This document shows, piece by piece, positions 16,166-25,346 of a stretch of DNA of 54,122 nucleotides; within the stretch, counting starts at the first letter, position 1, and every line of letters starts with the position of its first letter. Source of the stretch: VGNY01 sp964549635. GTDB lineage: Bacteria > Chloroflexota > Dehalococcoidia > GIF9 > UBA5629. The stretch spans positions 1 to 54,122 of the forward strand of contig CAZJVJ010000010.1 of the NCBI GenBank assembly GCA_964549635.1, read 5' to 3'. The notes below the pieces were generated by a model. The model saw only the letters and a list, made by a program, of their open reading frames with translations, was not told the origin of the DNA and searched no databases. A program made the translations under genes and the position numbers.

Positions 16166-17191
16166 ATGATGAAGCATATAAAAATACAACTGTTATCAAG
16201 GATATTGGCAGTTCTCGGTCTGGTTTTGTCAACCGCTTGTGGTTGTGCCGCTCCAATACCTCCTCCTCCGCCTACGCCAGCATTACCACCCACACCAACC
16301 GAAGAAACACCAGTGGTCGATACTAAGCCCGAGGAAATGCCGAGCTTCCCATTTACCGTCACTGATGATCTGGGGCGAACAATAAAAATAGAAAAATTAC
16401 CACAAAGGATTGTCTCCCTGGCACCAAGCAATACTGAAATCATTTACGCGCTGGGACTCGAAGACAGATTAGTTGGTACCACCGACTATTGTGATTACCC
16501 GGAGGGAGCTAAAACAAAACCACGCGTAGCCAGCTACATAGCGCCTGATATGGAAAAACTGGTCCGCATACAGCCGGACCTAATAATAGCCGAAGCCGTC
16601 CATGAAAAGACAGTTCTTCCTGCACTAGAAAAACTGGGCTTCACTGTTATTGTCACATCAGCAAAATCCCTGGACACTATATTGCACGATATCACCTTGA
16701 TAGGACAGATAAATGGCAAAAGCAAGGCAGCTTCCCATTTAGTAGCTAACATGACTCGCAGGATCGAGGCAGTGGTTTCCAAAACGCAAAATTTGACTAC
16801 AGAACAGCGCCCCAGAGTCCTCTATGTTGTCTGGCATAATCCAATATGGACTATGGGACGTAACACGTTCACAGACGATCTGATTCACAAAGCGGGTGGG
16901 GTCAACGTTTTTGCTAATGACTTTGAGAAATCTCGAGTCGTTTCATTAGAGGCGGTAGTTGCTAAAAATCCCCAAATAATTATTGTCAGCGGTATGGGCA
17001 CCACCGGTGACTTAATTTATAACTCCATTATAAGCGAACAAAGACTTGGAAGCGTGGATGCCTTCGTTAATAATCGTATCTATAAGATAAGCGATGCCAA
17101 TATCATTGAGCGACCCGGGCCGAGAATAGTAGACGGCCTGGAGGCGGTAGCAAAGCTGATTCATCCTGAGATTTTCGGCAGACAGAAGTGA
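16166..17191 (+). CDS. BtuF-like cobalamin (or metal-chelate) ABC transporter substrate-binding lipoprotein
   Basis: 341 residues from the ATG at 16166 (AAGGAGG upstream); a longer frame begins inside the terminator and is excluded. An N-terminal hydrophobic segment ends at STACGC, an imperfect lipobox, followed by a proline/threonine-rich linker (about 30-65). The rest is a helical-backbone periplasmic-binding-protein fold: DLGRTIKIEKLPQRIVSLAP, ALGLEDRLVGTTDYCDYP, LVRIQPDLIIAEA, and a C-terminal AFVNNRIYKISD. This clade binds vitamin B12, haem or siderophores. The cobalamin riboswitch upstream argues for corrinoid. No BtuC or BtuD gene is in the window, so the permease must be encoded elsewhere. 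Confidence 0.88.
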   Translation: MMKHIKIQLLSRILAVLGLVLSTACGCAAPIPPPPPTPALPPTPTEETPVVDTKPEEMPSFPFTVTDDLGRTIKIEKLPQRIVSLAPSNTEIIYALGLEDRLVGTTDYCDYPEGAKTKPRVASYIAPDMEKLVRIQPDLIIAEAVHEKTVLPALEKLGFTVIVTSAKSLDTILHDITLIGQINGKSKAASHLVANMTRRIEAVVSKTQNLTTEQRPRVLYVVWHNPIWTMGRNTFTDDLIHKAGGVNVFANDFEKSRVVSLEAVVAKNPQIIIVSGMGTTGDLIYNSIISEQRLGSVDAFVNNRIYKISDANIIERPGPRIVDGLEAVAKLIHPEIFGRQK

Positions 17192-17297
17192 ACGTCACCC
17201 GTGAGGAACTACTTATTGATGATAACAGCTTCCAATTTTTGAAAGGCTTGAAAAAGAGGAGGTGTTCTTATCCATACTTAATTTAGATATTTAACAA

Positions 17298-17396
17298 CCA
17301 GGGTGTCCTTGGGCGACTGAGGACTTAATTGGAGAGCAAGTCGGTGAAATTCCGGCACAGTCCCGCCTGCTGTAAAAGTCAGAACGCCTGCCCTGG
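17298..17396 (+). ncRNA. cobalamin riboswitch, copy 2
   Basis: Same 99-nt architecture as copy 1. The closing stem is CCAGGG (17298-17303) with CCCTGG (17391-17396), a full compensatory change from TTGGGG/CCCCAA in copy 1. The second hairpin has a GCGA loop. The core GGTGAAATTCCGGCACAG, CCCGCCTGCTGTAA and AGTCAGAACGCC is kept. The P4-type stem changes from TCCGG/CCGGA to GTCGG/CCGGC. A block GCCTCCGCGGAGAA plus a G run follows both copies. It lies upstream of the giant surface protein gene. I could not identify a convincing promoter between 17192 and 17297, so read-through from the upstream gene is also possible. Confidence 0.9.
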
Positions 17397-17439
17397 AAAC
17401 ATATCGCCTCCGCGGAGAAGGGGGGAAAAGCTCATTATA

Positions 17440-17473
17440 AAAAGTCCCCTGCTCCTGGGAGAGGGGACTTTTT
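17440..17473 (+). terminator. riboswitch-controlled terminator, copy 2
   Basis: AAAAGTCCCCT (17440-17450) pairs with AGGGGACTTTT (17462-17472), with an internally paired loop and a U-rich tail. It lies about 30 bases before the start codon at 17504. Confidence 0.88.
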
Positions 17474-17503
17474 ATTGCCTTACAACTATGATGGAGGTGT
17501 AAT

Positions 17504-20500
17504 ATGAAAATCAAAAGAGATGTTATCCTCAGGTTTCTACTTACCCTGGTAGTAGCGATTGCTACTGCGTCAGATATTTTCACCAAACCAGCTTTGGCAA
17601 ACCCAAGCGTACTGAAGTGGACACGTACAGATACGCCAGGGTCAGTAACTGGTAGGAACGATATAGTCAGTCCGTGTGAAGTGAACGTGATTAAGATAGG
17701 TGTAGACGGAACGACCTTATACGCCATCAACATCGCTAGCCCTGATAATACTACTGGAAGCAAAGCCATCTACAAATCAACAGATGGAGGTATATCATGG
17801 AGCGACACAATTGGCAGAAATCTTTTTCATGCGATGTCCCCTTCTGAAAGAACCAACTTCCGTGTCTGGAATGTGGCCATAGCACCCGATAATGTTAAAT
17901 TCGTAGCCGTGGTTACCAACGACAGCGCCACTACTTTACCACGAAATGTCTGGATATCAACCGACGGTGGCAACATTTGGGAGAATACCCATTGTTCTGC
18001 AGGTGACCACATAAGCGTAATAGATATCTCTATGCACGGACACGACGTTGCTATAGGCACCCGAACAGGCGTTGGCAATGGTGACATCTACATATTCAAA
18101 ACATCTGGCCAGAGTCACTGGGTAGCCCAGAGTTTTGGAAGCGACGTGCTGGCGATGAGATTTTCGCCCAACTATGCCAGCGACTCAACTTTGGCAGTTG
18201 TTTCATCAAACAACTCTGGTACCTACATTAACATCGGTATTCACGATAAAACTGCCAACGTTACAAACTGGGATACATGGGGCCCGGTTGAGGTGACCAC
18301 CGCTGGTGCTAACACGTCTCCCAAAGTAGCACAAATCATAACTGCCGACCTTGAATTACCCTCCGATTTTTCTGGACAGGCTGTATCTTTGCGCCGTTTC
18401 TACATCAGTCTCGATGATGGCGGAACCACTGGTAATGCCGGCATATATCGCTTTGACGATACCGTGGGCTACAAACTTATGGCAGCAACTTTAACTAAAA
18501 GAATTTCCAGCATTGCCTACTACGGCACATATGCTTCGGGAAAGCTACTGGCTGGCGAAGTGCTGGGCAATCCTTGCACAGCTACGGTAACGACTTGGTT
18601 CACTGATGTCCCCACCACTTGCCCTATCCCCTGCTGGTATCCAGCGATGAAACCACCCACTGGGGCTGCTGGAGCTAACGCTTTGGGTTATGGCAATGCT
18701 CAAGTGGCCTGGTCACGAGATGGCACTACTGCCTACGCTGGCACAGCAACCACTGCAGCCCTCGTACCTGGGACTGATTGGCCCATCCCCTACCTCACGG
18801 GCAAGGACCTGGACGAGTCAGCTTTTTCCATAAGTCGAAACAATGGCGAGACTTGGAACCAGCTAGCTTTGATTGACACCAAAATAGACCAGCTTGTCGA
18901 CATCGCCCCATCCCCCGACTGCTCAACTGTTTACCTCGCATCAGTTAATAGGAATGCTGGCATTGCGGGATTTGACAGTGTCTGGCGTTTGAGTAAGAAC
19001 GCCACCGTTATCGCACCTTTGTTAGCGTCACAGATAATGACATTCTGGGAGAGGATATTATGTCAACCTACCACATTCCAAGTCTGCGCCACAAATCAGA
19101 CTGATAACGCCATCATTATGCTCTCTGGCGATAGCAATGATGGGCAGTTTGTTTTCTGGGCAGCGGTTGGCACTAGAAAGCTAATGTGGTCACCCGACTT
19201 CGGAGACTACTGGACTCATATTGGTTCTGGAGTAACTATCCAGGATATAGCTCCCGAAAATAGCCGAACACTGTATGTTCTCAGCCCCGATGGTTGGGTA
19301 CAAAAGCTTACCTGCAGTGGCACAGCCTGGGTAACTGCAAATGCTGTATCCACTGGGCTGGATAGCGGATACAGCGTCGCTACAGCCTACACTGGCCTAA
19401 CACCGGACAATGACAAGGGACATATAATTGTAGGTGCTATGGGCAATGGTAACTATGACGTAGCTTATTCCACGGATGGAGGGCACAGTTTCACCCCCAT
19501 AACTACACCACTTCCCACCCGTGGCAATACTCTAGTAATGGCGCACTCTTCGTACAAAAGCGGCGGAAATATCTTCGCCATCAATCTTGGCGGAATGTAT
19601 GAATGGTCAATTTACTACGGAGGTGGAACCTGGGCCTGGCCCTTACCGGAGCCAGGTCAATGGTCGACACAATGGGGCGGACCAGCCTGGCCAACCTCTG
19701 TGACCAGCTTATCCATATCCAGAAATGGTAGCTTTTATTTTTGTGATGCTTGGGGGGCATACATACGCTGGTCTTTGGCAGCCGCTGGCCTGCCTTTCAT
19801 AAGCTTTGGGACAGAACCAACCAGGAAATTGAGAATTTGCGGTGGCTTGGAGCTCGGCCAGCCAGTTACCGTCTGGGTTATTGACCAGCAACCTTATAGT
19901 CCACCACAGGGTGGTGTCTGGTGCTACACCGATTGCTTGTTGTGGAATGGTCCCACACCAGTAGCACCGGTAGGCAAAGTAAATATAGATTATGACCCGG
20001 CATCAGGACGATCTGGACAGATAAATCTTAGATGGGAACCAGTGTGCCTTTCACAAGGTTATCGAATTGAAATAGCTAAAGATGAAGATTTTGCCCTAAA
20101 AATTGCTGAGATCGGTGGCTATGCGGAGATGGAGCCATTCTATGCCCCTTCAAGTTTGACAACAAGAGTGACTGCTAGCTGGCGAGGCTCGCCTTATTAC
20201 CCACCGGACCCAAATGCTCCAGCTTTGAGCATACCAGCGGGAGGTGGAATTGTCAGAGATAGCAAGGGTAACAGCTGGAACATTCCAGCCCTCGAAGCTG
20301 GTCATACCTACTACTGGAGGGTCTCTGTGCGGGATGTGGCTACAGGAGATGCCATTTCAAGTCCCCTATCCTGGCGAGAAATGTTCTCTGTAAAAACGGG
20401 GGTTCCAGTAGCCAATCCTTACCATGGGCCACGGTTGCTAGCACCGGATAACGGTTGTCTCGGCTGTCCGGTTAATTCACTTTCATTTTCCTGGTCACCT

Positions 20501-20824
20501 TTCAAAGAAACAACAAAGTACAAATTTGTTCTGGCCAAAGATGCGGCAATGCAAGACATTGTTTTGGAAGCCGATGTACCTACAACTGCTTACAAATATG
20601 CAGGGTTTCTCCACCATGGCACAGATTATTTCTGGCGAGTGAGAGCACTGGAGCCAATCCAGAGCGATTGGAGTGATATCTTTGTCTTCCGCACCGAAGA
20701 TCACCCAACTCCTTTACCTACTCCATCAGAACAAGTCAATGGGCTGGGCTGGGTAATCATCGCTATAGGCGTGTTACTAAACATTAGCTTGCTCATATTA
20801 ATCATGCGACGGCGGACAAGCTGA
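17504..20824 (+). CDS. cobalamin-regulated, secreted and membrane-anchored Asp-box repeat protein
   Basis: 1106 residues, strong GGAGGTG before the ATG. A signal peptide covers residues 1-32 (cleavage near ALA-NP). Most of the protein has sialidase/BNR-type Asp-boxes: STDGGISW (92-99), STDGGNIW (152-159), SRNNGETW near 443, SPDFGDYW near 562 and STDGGHSF near 655. These mark blades of one or two beta-propellers. Two fibronectin-III-like domains follow (about 820-960 and 978-1070, the second with YKFVLAKD and TDYFWRVRAL). A PT linker leads to a final transmembrane helix (about 1080-1100) and RRR, giving cell-surface anchoring. No sialidase catalytic residues were recognised. Control by a cobalamin riboswitch suggests a role in corrinoid capture, or a cobalamin-dependent enzyme replacement; function is inferred. 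Confidence 0.82.
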   Translation: MKIKRDVILRFLLTLVVAIATASDIFTKPALANPSVLKWTRTDTPGSVTGRNDIVSPCEVNVIKIGVDGTTLYAINIASPDNTTGSKAIYKSTDGGISWSDTIGRNLFHAMSPSERTNFRVWNVAIAPDNVKFVAVVTNDSATTLPRNVWISTDGGNIWENTHCSAGDHISVIDISMHGHDVAIGTRTGVGNGDIYIFKTSGQSHWVAQSFGSDVLAMRFSPNYASDSTLAVVSSNNSGTYINIGIHDKTANVTNWDTWGPVEVTTAGANTSPKVAQIITADLELPSDFSGQAVSLRRFYISLDDGGTTGNAGIYRFDDTVGYKLMAATLTKRISSIAYYGTYASGKLLAGEVLGNPCTATVTTWFTDVPTTCPIPCWYPAMKPPTGAAGANALGYGNAQVAWSRDGTTAYAGTATTAALVPGTDWPIPYLTGKDLDESAFSISRNNGETWNQLALIDTKIDQLVDIAPSPDCSTVYLASVNRNAGIAGFDSVWRLSKNATVIAPLLASQIMTFWERILCQPTTFQVCATNQTDNAIIMLSGDSNDGQFVFWAAVGTRKLMWSPDFGDYWTHIGSGVTIQDIAPENSRTLYVLSPDGWVQKLTCSGTAWVTANAVSTGLDSGYSVATAYTGLTPDNDKGHIIVGAMGNGNYDVAYSTDGGHSFTPITTPLPTRGNTLVMAHSSYKSGGNIFAINLGGMYEWSIYYGGGTWAWPLPEPGQWSTQWGGPAWPTSVTSLSISRNGSFYFCDAWGAYIRWSLAAAGLPFISFGTEPTRKLRICGGLELGQPVTVWVIDQQPYSPPQGGVWCYTDCLLWNGPTPVAPVGKVNIDYDPASGRSGQINLRWEPVCLSQGYRIEIAKDEDFALKIAEIGGYAEMEPFYAPSSLTTRVTASWRGSPYYPPDPNAPALSIPAGGGIVRDSKGNSWNIPALEAGHTYYWRVSVRDVATGDAISSPLSWREMFSVKTGVPVANPYHGPRLLAPDNGCLGCPVNSLSFSWSPFKETTKYKFVLAKDAAMQDIVLEADVPTTAYKYAGFLHHGTDYFWRVRALEPIQSDWSDIFVFRTEDHPTPLPTPSEQVNGLGWVIIAIGVLLNISLLILIMRRRTS

Positions 20825-20869
20825 AATAAAGCTAGCAAACCTGACAAATTTCCAGTGCTAGAATAGGTT

Positions 20870-21118
20870 CTAGACCGCTTTGGTACGTCTCTGAAGCCAG
20901 GCGGCTAAAAATATCAACACACCACCTAAAACTATGGACACGATTATTTTGAGTACTTTTGGCAAATCCATACTCATAAAAAAGGTGAGGGTAAAGGCTC
21001 CTGCGATACAAGAAAGAAAGTAACTTACCAAGTAAGCTTTAATCGGTTTTCTTTTAACTGCACGCCAAATTAACCAGCCAATAAAAGCCAATGTAGCAAT
21101 TATTGCTATTGCCTCCAT
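20870..21118 (-). CDS. small membrane protein of unknown function (82 aa)
   Basis: Three hydrophobic segments (about 3-19, 29-48, 55-75) with positive residues between them (RAVKRKPIK) and at the C-terminus (LQRRTKAV). I do not recognise the family. It begins three bases after the stop of the 57-codon gene upstream, so it is part of the pheT downstream unit. It converges with the long surface protein gene. Confidence 0.6.
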   Translation of the reverse strand: MEAIAIIATLAFIGWLIWRAVKRKPIKAYLVSYFLSCIAGAFTLTFFMSMDLPKVLKIIVSIVLGGVLIFLAAWLQRRTKAV

Positions 21119-21121
21119 GGT

Positions 21122-21295
21122 CTACCAACCTCTCGCATCGAAATATCGCCCCAGCAGAGCAAACATAGCTGTGGTTAGAGCCAGACATGCCAATTTACCC
21201 GGCTCTGAGAGGTATTTAATGTATTCCGCAGCCAGATAGCTAACTCCTGAAATGCAGAGCAAAATACCAAAACCGTACAGTATATAAACTATCAT
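21122..21295 (-). CDS. very small membrane protein (57 aa)
   Basis: Frame on the minus strand from ATG (21295) to TAG (21122), encoding a protein that starts MIVYILYGFGILLCISGVSY and ends RYFDARGW. Two hydrophobic stretches (about 2-20 and 35-48). It sits 15 bases after the 179-residue gene and three bases before the 82-residue gene, with no other use for the interval, and GAGG/AGGT lies upstream. Family unknown; the tight spacing argues that it is real. Confidence 0.55.
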   Translation of the reverse strand: MIVYILYGFGILLCISGVSYLAAEYIKYLSEPGKLACLALTTAMFALLGRYFDARGW

Positions 21296-21310
21296 ATACC
21301 TGATACCTCG

Positions 21311-21850
21311 TTACTTAGTCGGTACCGGAGCCGATGGCATTCCTCTCTCAGGCTGCAAAGGTGCCTCGCGGTGATAACTCACGATTATCCTCCGTTCTAT
21401 CCCATCCAAGCTTACCCTTATGGTGTATTCCCTGTACCCTCCTATTTCCAATTCGCTTTCGCCCAAGTCATCCGCTCTCAACCTCCAATCCACCACCACA
21501 TCATTAAATGGCGCCACTGAAATATATTTATCTTGCAGCTGTTTTACTTTTACACCGCTTCTCCAAATTGAAACCTCGACCTTAGCCTCGTAAACTGAAA
21601 AGGTACGGTTCTCAATCCTGTACTTAAAATAAGAGGGCTCTCCCCACGATGTTCCCAGTCTATAGCCTTGTTCCTGTGCCCAAGGCTGCTGCCAGTAATC
21701 AGGCTCTATTTTCTGCTCATACTCGTGAGCTGATATTAAGAACGTGTCGTAAATACCAAAATATCCGTCAATTATGAATATAGCCAGTATGCCGGCAAAA
21801 CAGGTTAAAGCCAGATATAGATAAAGATTCGTAGCTTTCTGACGTTTCAT
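21311..21850 (-). CDS. membrane-anchored protein of unknown function (179 aa)
   Basis: One transmembrane helix near the N-terminus (about 10-28: LYLALTCFAGILAIFIIDGY), then an extracytoplasmic domain of mostly beta strands (YRIENRTFSVYEAKVEVSIW, YTIRVSLDGIERRIIVSYH) and a proline-rich tail. The strand pattern suggests an immunoglobulin-like sandwich, but I do not recognise the family. It starts 12 bases after pheT and is followed closely by two further small membrane proteins, so the three form an operon tail. Confidence 0.6.
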   Translation of the reverse strand: MKRQKATNLYLYLALTCFAGILAIFIIDGYFGIYDTFLISAHEYEQKIEPDYWQQPWAQEQGYRLGTSWGEPSYFKYRIENRTFSVYEAKVEVSIWRSGVKVKQLQDKYISVAPFNDVVVDWRLRADDLGESELEIGGYREYTIRVSLDGIERRIIVSYHREAPLQPERGMPSAPVPTK

Positions 21851-21862
21851 GTCCTTGCTAAA

Positions 21863-24268
21863 CTAATTTCTAATCGTTGCTCCCATTTCATGCACTAATT
21901 TCTCGATAATCTGCTGCTGTACACTATCTACCTCCTCATCAGTAAGGGTGCGTATGGCGGACTGGTATACAATGCGGAAGGTAAGCGATTTTTTACCCGG
22001 CGGTATTTGCCCCCCGGTATACAGGTCAAAAAGAGTTACAGACTTGACCAAGGGAAAATCAACCATGGCATTATGAATTTGCTGGTAGGTTATCCATTCA
22101 TCTACCACAATTGAAAGATCTCTGAATGTGCTCGGATATCGAGGAACGGGTTCATACTTTCTAGCGCTTATTGGAAAGGACGAGATCTTATCCAGGTCGA
22201 GTTCAATAAGATAAGCGGCCTCCGAAAGCCCAAAGGCCTCCACTACTCTGGGGTGAAATTCACCTATAACGCCTATCATCTCACTATCGAGAATTATTCT
22301 AGCACTCCGACCAGGGCACAGACTTTCATCTTCAACTGGTTCAAAGTTCGCCTGCAAACCTAATCGTGACAAAATGGTTTCCCCTACTCCTTTAGCCACA
22401 AAGAAATCGATAGGCTCTTCTTTGCCTCTCCAAAACAATCTACGCTGTAGACCACCTAACACAGCGCACAGCATTTCTTTTTCTTGGGGCAAGTCCTTAT
22501 TCCGTGCCAAAAACACTCTGCCAATTTCAAAAAGCCTGATCGTACCCTCCTGATGTCTTTCATTACGAGCCAAAACAGAAAGAAGACCACACCTAAGGGT
22601 AGTACGCAGGAATTCTTGCTCATTCGACATGGGGTTAGCTATTTTGATTGGAGTCGGGCCTACTGGGCGAAGCATCGGTGAAAGTTTCTTCAGCATCTCC
22701 AGGCTTATCAAGGAATAAGTCAGCACCTCCTGAAAACCGCAGCTAACAAGAACATCACGTAACTGCCGCCTTAAAGACAACATTGGCATCGGTTGATGTG
22801 CTGGTAAAGACGCACTTAGCATAGTTGTCGGTATCTTGTCATAACCAACGACACGGGCTATCTCTTCTGCTAGATCAGCAACCAAATTCACATCGGTACG
22901 CCACCATGGAACCACTACCGACACTTTTGAGGATGACTCAGTTTTTTCACAACTAAAACCTAAGGATTCTAAGGGCTTCACTATTTCGTCAATACTTAAC
23001 TCCATACCAAGCAGTCGCCTTATATCGGGCGCAGACAATAAAATAGTCTTCCTCTGCATTTTGCCTGGATAAACATCAACAATTCCCTTGGCCACCTCAC
23101 CCCCAGCTAATTTTGTTATCAATTGCGTGGCACGCTTTAATGCTACAAGTGGTAGCTCGCGACTAAGCCCCCTCTCAAAACGTAATGAGGCTTCACTCCT
23201 TAACCTTAGAGCCAGGCTGCCCCTACGAATAACTGTTCGTTCGAAATTTGCTGACTCGATCAGAACAGTGGTGGTCTCAGTTGTAACCTCTGTGTCCCTT
23301 CCCCCCATAATGCCAGCAATGGCAATAGCGCGCTCTTTATCGGCAATTGCCAGTATATCAGCACTGAGAGTCCTCTCAACTCCGTCCAAACTAGTTATAA
23401 CCTCGCCATCACGCCCTCTACGCACTATAATCTGTTTCCCGCGGAGTTGGTCATAGTCAAAGGCATGAAGGGGCTGACCATATTCGAGCATCACATAATT
23501 AGTGGTATCAACGATATTGTTAATAGGCCGCATTCCACAAGCCATCAAGCGCTCCTGTAACCATTGAGGAGATGGTGTCACCTTAATACCTGCAACAAGA
23601 CTGGCGCAGTAGCGCGGACACAGTGCAGGTTCAACAATTTCCACCGAAATGAATTCATCTATCGCTTTTTCTGATTCACAGTAAGAAATTTCAGGCATGA
23701 GCACCTTGTTTCCCGAAAGAGCGGCTATTTCCCTAGCAATACCTATTACCGATAGGCAATCAGGCCGGTTTGGTGTTATTTCTAAATCAAGAATAGTATC
23801 CCCCATATACTCAGCCAAGGGGACGCCAACAGGTGCTTCGTGAGGCAACACCATAATTTGTTCGTGGTTGTCAGAAATACCTAATTCCTTTTCAGAGCAA
23901 ATCATGCCCTCAGAAACAACTCCGCGAATCTTGGCTGGCTTCAATTGCACAACTTTACCACTGTTACCGTCTATGAGTTGTGCTCCCACTAGCGCAAAAG
24001 CTATCTTGTCTCCAACCACAAGATTCGGTGCCCCACAAACAACGGTATATTGCTGGTTACCCAAATCTACGGAAACCAGCCGCAAACGGTCAGCATTAGG
24101 ATGAGCATTAACTCCGATTATTCTACCAACTATTATATTTTGCCAGTTTCGACCGATAGTCTCTGTACGCTTAACTTCCAACCCGGCCATAGTGAGCCTC
24201 TCGCATAATTGTTCCAATGGTACAGAGATTTCGACGTAATTTTTTATCCAGCGGAGCGAAACTTTCAT
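21863..24268 (-). CDS. pheT: phenylalanyl-tRNA synthetase beta subunit
   Basis: 801 residues from the ATG at 24268; a TTG two codons earlier is also possible. Domain order is as expected: MKVSLRWIKNYVEI start, tRNA-binding EMAP-like domain (about 40-150: GRIIGVNAHPNADRLRLVSV), B3/B4 editing domain (SANFERTVIRRGSLALRLRSEASLRFERG), B5, the catalytic-like domain, and a C-terminal anticodon-binding domain (YPSTFRDLSIVVDEWITYQQ). It forms the alpha2-beta2 enzyme with pheS, which ends 13 bases upstream. Full length. Confidence 0.95.
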   Translation of the reverse strand: MKVSLRWIKNYVEISVPLEQLCERLTMAGLEVKRTETIGRNWQNIIVGRIIGVNAHPNADRLRLVSVDLGNQQYTVVCGAPNLVVGDKIAFALVGAQLIDGNSGKVVQLKPAKIRGVVSEGMICSEKELGISDNHEQIMVLPHEAPVGVPLAEYMGDTILDLEITPNRPDCLSVIGIAREIAALSGNKVLMPEISYCESEKAIDEFISVEIVEPALCPRYCASLVAGIKVTPSPQWLQERLMACGMRPINNIVDTTNYVMLEYGQPLHAFDYDQLRGKQIIVRRGRDGEVITSLDGVERTLSADILAIADKERAIAIAGIMGGRDTEVTTETTTVLIESANFERTVIRRGSLALRLRSEASLRFERGLSRELPLVALKRATQLITKLAGGEVAKGIVDVYPGKMQRKTILLSAPDIRRLLGMELSIDEIVKPLESLGFSCEKTESSSKVSVVVPWWRTDVNLVADLAEEIARVVGYDKIPTTMLSASLPAHQPMPMLSLRRQLRDVLVSCGFQEVLTYSLISLEMLKKLSPMLRPVGPTPIKIANPMSNEQEFLRTTLRCGLLSVLARNERHQEGTIRLFEIGRVFLARNKDLPQEKEMLCAVLGGLQRRLFWRGKEEPIDFFVAKGVGETILSRLGLQANFEPVEDESLCPGRSARIILDSEMIGVIGEFHPRVVEAFGLSEAAYLIELDLDKISSFPISARKYEPVPRYPSTFRDLSIVVDEWITYQQIHNAMVDFPLVKSVTLFDLYTGGQIPPGKKSLTFRIVYQSAIRTLTDEEVDSVQQQIIEKLVHEMGATIRN

Positions 24269-24281
24269 ACCCAAGCCTGCA

Positions 24282-25322
24282 TTAGAACTGTCTTAAAAAT
24301 CTTAGATCATTACCATAAAAAAGGCGGATATCGTCTATGCCATAACGCAGGATGGGGATACGTTCCACACCCATGCCGAAGGCGAAGCCAGAATAGATTT
24401 CTGGATCAATATCGACACGCCGAAGAACTTCAGGGTGAACCATTCCTGCACCTAAAATTTCAATCCAACCGCTATTGCCGCACAAACGGCAACCGGATCC
24501 TTGACACATTGAGCAATCAATGGCTACCTCAACACCAGGTTCAACAAATGGAAAATAATCACAACGAAAGCGACACTTCCTCTCTTTTCCAAAAAGACGA
24601 CGAGCAAATTCAAAAAGTGTACCTTTTAAGTCAGCCATGCTAATATTTGTATCTACCGCCAAACCCTCCACTTGGTAAAACATCCATTCATGTGTAGCGT
24701 CTGTGGCTTCATATCTAAATACTCGCCCCGGTGCTATCACTCTTATTGGTGGCCGTAATTTTTCCATAATCCTAATCTGTACCGGGGAGGTGTGAGTGCG
24801 CAGAAGCATTGCCCTTCCACCAGCCTGAGTGTCTAAGTCCACCCACAGCGTTGCAAACATGTCGCGGGCTGGGTGTTCTGCAGGCATATTCAACGCCTCG
24901 AAATTGTAATATTCCCACTCCACTTCTGGCCCTTCGACAACTTGAAAGCCCATGTTACTAAAAATTTCGCAGATTTCATCAAGAGTTTGAGTGGTTGGAT
25001 GGAGACGCCCCAAGATAACTCGTTGACCTGGGAGTGTGATATCCAAGGGCTTTTGTTCTAATAAAAGAGCCAGGCTCTGTTCCAACTCTATCTTTTTTTC
25101 AGAGAAAGCGGTTTCCAGGGCTCTCCTAAGCTCATTAGCTCGAGCTCCTACAACTCGCCTCTCCTCAAGTGGCAATGTTGACAACGTCCGTAAAATTTGG
25201 GTTAGGGTACTCTTTCTGCCTAAATAACGGATTCGCCAAGCATCAAGTTCATTAACATCTTTGACCTTTACCAATTCATCAAAGGCTTTAGAGGCGAGGC
25301 TTTCAACTTGATTCAGTATCAT
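24282..25322 (-). CDS. pheS: phenylalanyl-tRNA synthetase alpha subunit
   Basis: 346 residues from the ATG at 25322 with GCAGGG upstream; a TTG at 25334 is in frame but less likely. After the N-terminal coiled coil come the class II motifs: HPARDMFATLWVD, LLRTHTSPVQIRIME, GRVFRYEATDATH, FHQ-like region MFYQVEGLAVD and FAFGMGVERIPILRYGI. A CSMCQGSGCRLCG insertion contains four cysteines, reminiscent of a zinc-binding loop. It is followed by pheT and preceded by rplT, as in the E. coli thrS-infC-rpmI-rplT-pheST order. Confidence 0.95.
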   Translation of the reverse strand: MILNQVESLASKAFDELVKVKDVNELDAWRIRYLGRKSTLTQILRTLSTLPLEERRVVGARANELRRALETAFSEKKIELEQSLALLLEQKPLDITLPGQRVILGRLHPTTQTLDEICEIFSNMGFQVVEGPEVEWEYYNFEALNMPAEHPARDMFATLWVDLDTQAGGRAMLLRTHTSPVQIRIMEKLRPPIRVIAPGRVFRYEATDATHEWMFYQVEGLAVDTNISMADLKGTLFEFARRLFGKERKCRFRCDYFPFVEPGVEVAIDCSMCQGSGCRLCGNSGWIEILGAGMVHPEVLRRVDIDPEIYSGFAFGMGVERIPILRYGIDDIRLFYGNDLRFLRQF

Positions 25323-25346
25323 TTTGCCCTGCAATAGGGGTGAGGA

